The position numbers and the translations under genes were made by a program. From contig NC_079879.1 of NCBI RefSeq assembly GCF_029227915.1, positions 32,928,501 through 32,992,500 on the forward strand: a DNA stretch of 64,000 nt. Direction: 5' to 3'. Positions within the stretch are counted from its first letter, which is position 1. The number at the start of each line of letters is the position of its first letter. Origin of the DNA: Hydractinia symbiolongicarpus (lineage: Eukaryota; Cnidaria; Hydrozoa; Anthoathecata; Hydractiniidae). The notes under the pieces are model-generated. The model did not search any database. It saw nothing but the letters and a program-made list of their open reading frames with translations, and was not told the origin of the DNA. Of this stretch, positions 63,701 to 64,000 are shown one piece after another.

Positions 63701-64000
63701 TTGGCGTTGGGACTTAATTGAACTGATTTTGGACTTTGACCTTATAAATGTGATAAATGACACAATTGGACTCCAAGAAGTAACATTCTTCTTAATTTGA
63801 CATGATTGCTGAAACTCAGCGATTACACTGGGCGCTGTGGTAGCGCTTAAATGAAAAATTTAGATAAGTAAGTCATTTTGTACTGTGGGACCAATCGCAG
63901 CATTTAGCACGCGCTGAAGAAATGGGGACAGTTTCAAAAACTACATTTCATCGACTTTCTAACAGTATCAGTTCCCTTGAGTTGCTACGGTTGCGTCTTA
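62323..64000 (+). repeat. Segment repeated at 7435-bp offset (20 monomers)
   Basis: Matches 54888-56565. Private variants line up at exactly 7435 bp: 'ggtatcagtccgtttgag' with 'tttcaacg' (55411, 62846), 'tagcgttatctttctg' (55841, 63276) and 'aacgattggcgttggg' (56261, 63696). It suggests a second-level repeat unit containing several pentamers, which would continue beyond the window. Confidence 0.7.

Larger units (their letters stand above)
39101..64000 (+). repeat. 372-bp satellite array, subfamily B
   Basis: Same monomer phase and orientation, about 67 copies, but with a consistent set of different diagnostic bases: 'gctttaatgaaaaatttag' or 'gcttcatttaaaaatttag', 'attttgtactgtgggacc', 'aatcgtag', 'gatttttttctgatatt'-type starts, and 'gacacaattggactccaag'. 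The stretch to about 49.5 kb is irregular with mixed variants and internal deletions. From there a five-monomer HOR takes over. The window ends inside a monomer, so the array continues to the right. No genes or foreign insertions were seen. Confidence 0.95.

Noticed and set aside
1-64000. CRISPR array
   Set aside because: The periodicity is 372 bp with the entire unit repeated and no unique spacers; monomer diversity is ordinary divergence.
1-64000. CENP-B box
   Set aside because: 'attcgtaccaac' matches the left part of the minimal NTTCGNNNNANNCGGGN pattern, but the required CGGG is absent (reads atgt), so it is not a CENP-B box.
1-64000. Ribosomal RNA or histone tandem repeats, or telomeric repeats
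   Set aside because: The unit is too short and AT-rich with no conserved rRNA or histone sequence, and there are no TTAGGG-type runs.
1-64000. Bacterial-style promoters from recurring 'ttgaca' words in the monomer
   Set aside because: 'tttgacatgattgc' recurs simply because the satellite does; the context is eukaryotic and there is no downstream gene.

Overview
The window is almost entirely satellite DNA from a eukaryote. About 60.8 of 64 kb is a head-to-tail tandem array of a roughly 372-bp, AT-rich (about 36-37% GC by eye) monomer, about 160 copies, all in the same orientation and running off both window edges. I see no credible protein-coding gene. The short open frames on either strand are by-products of the repeat or of low-complexity DNA. 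The one non-satellite stretch is a 3.2-kb island at 8391-11571. It carries a tRNA-headed SINE with a tetranucleotide tail, two further tRNA-like sequences, a GGCA-rich purine tract, TAGC-type microsatellites and a decayed AT-rich duplicated module. Pol III box A/B SINEs, a large satellite array and the absence of dense genes point to an animal, most likely an invertebrate. The TAGC-rich microsatellites would fit a sponge, but that is a weak, memory-based hint.

Layout: 1-8390 is satellite of subfamily A. 8391-11571 is the inserted island; the satellite breaks at one point in the monomer and resumes in register on the other side. 11572 to about 39100 is subfamily A again, as a patchwork of higher-order repeats (HORs) with repeat offsets of 2, 3, 4, 6 and 9 monomers (about 741, 1117-1119, 1491, 2234-2239 and 3352 bp). 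About 39100 to 64000 is a distinct subfamily B (for example 'gctttaatgaaaaattt' where A has 'gctttatttaaaagtgtag'). B is irregular up to about 49.5 kb, with deletion-bearing monomers. After that a strongly homogenised pentamer of exactly 1857 bp dominates, nested in a larger arrangement: the last 1.6 kb of the window repeats sequence 7435 bp upstream.

Points worth a second look: a sharp subfamily switch near 39.1 kb; HOR units of changing length along one array; two conserved dyad motifs per monomer (AGCGCGCGCT and GCGCT-N5-AGCGC), with loss of the first in one pentamer monomer; evidence that the 372-bp monomer is itself an old duplication of about half that length; CpG retention that suggests weak methylation-driven decay; and an island with an 8-bp terminal inverted repeat and an imperfect target duplication. 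The array could be centromeric or pericentromeric, but nothing in the sequence proves that. All coordinates were read by hand, so block edges are good to roughly 10-50 bp unless given as exact motif positions.
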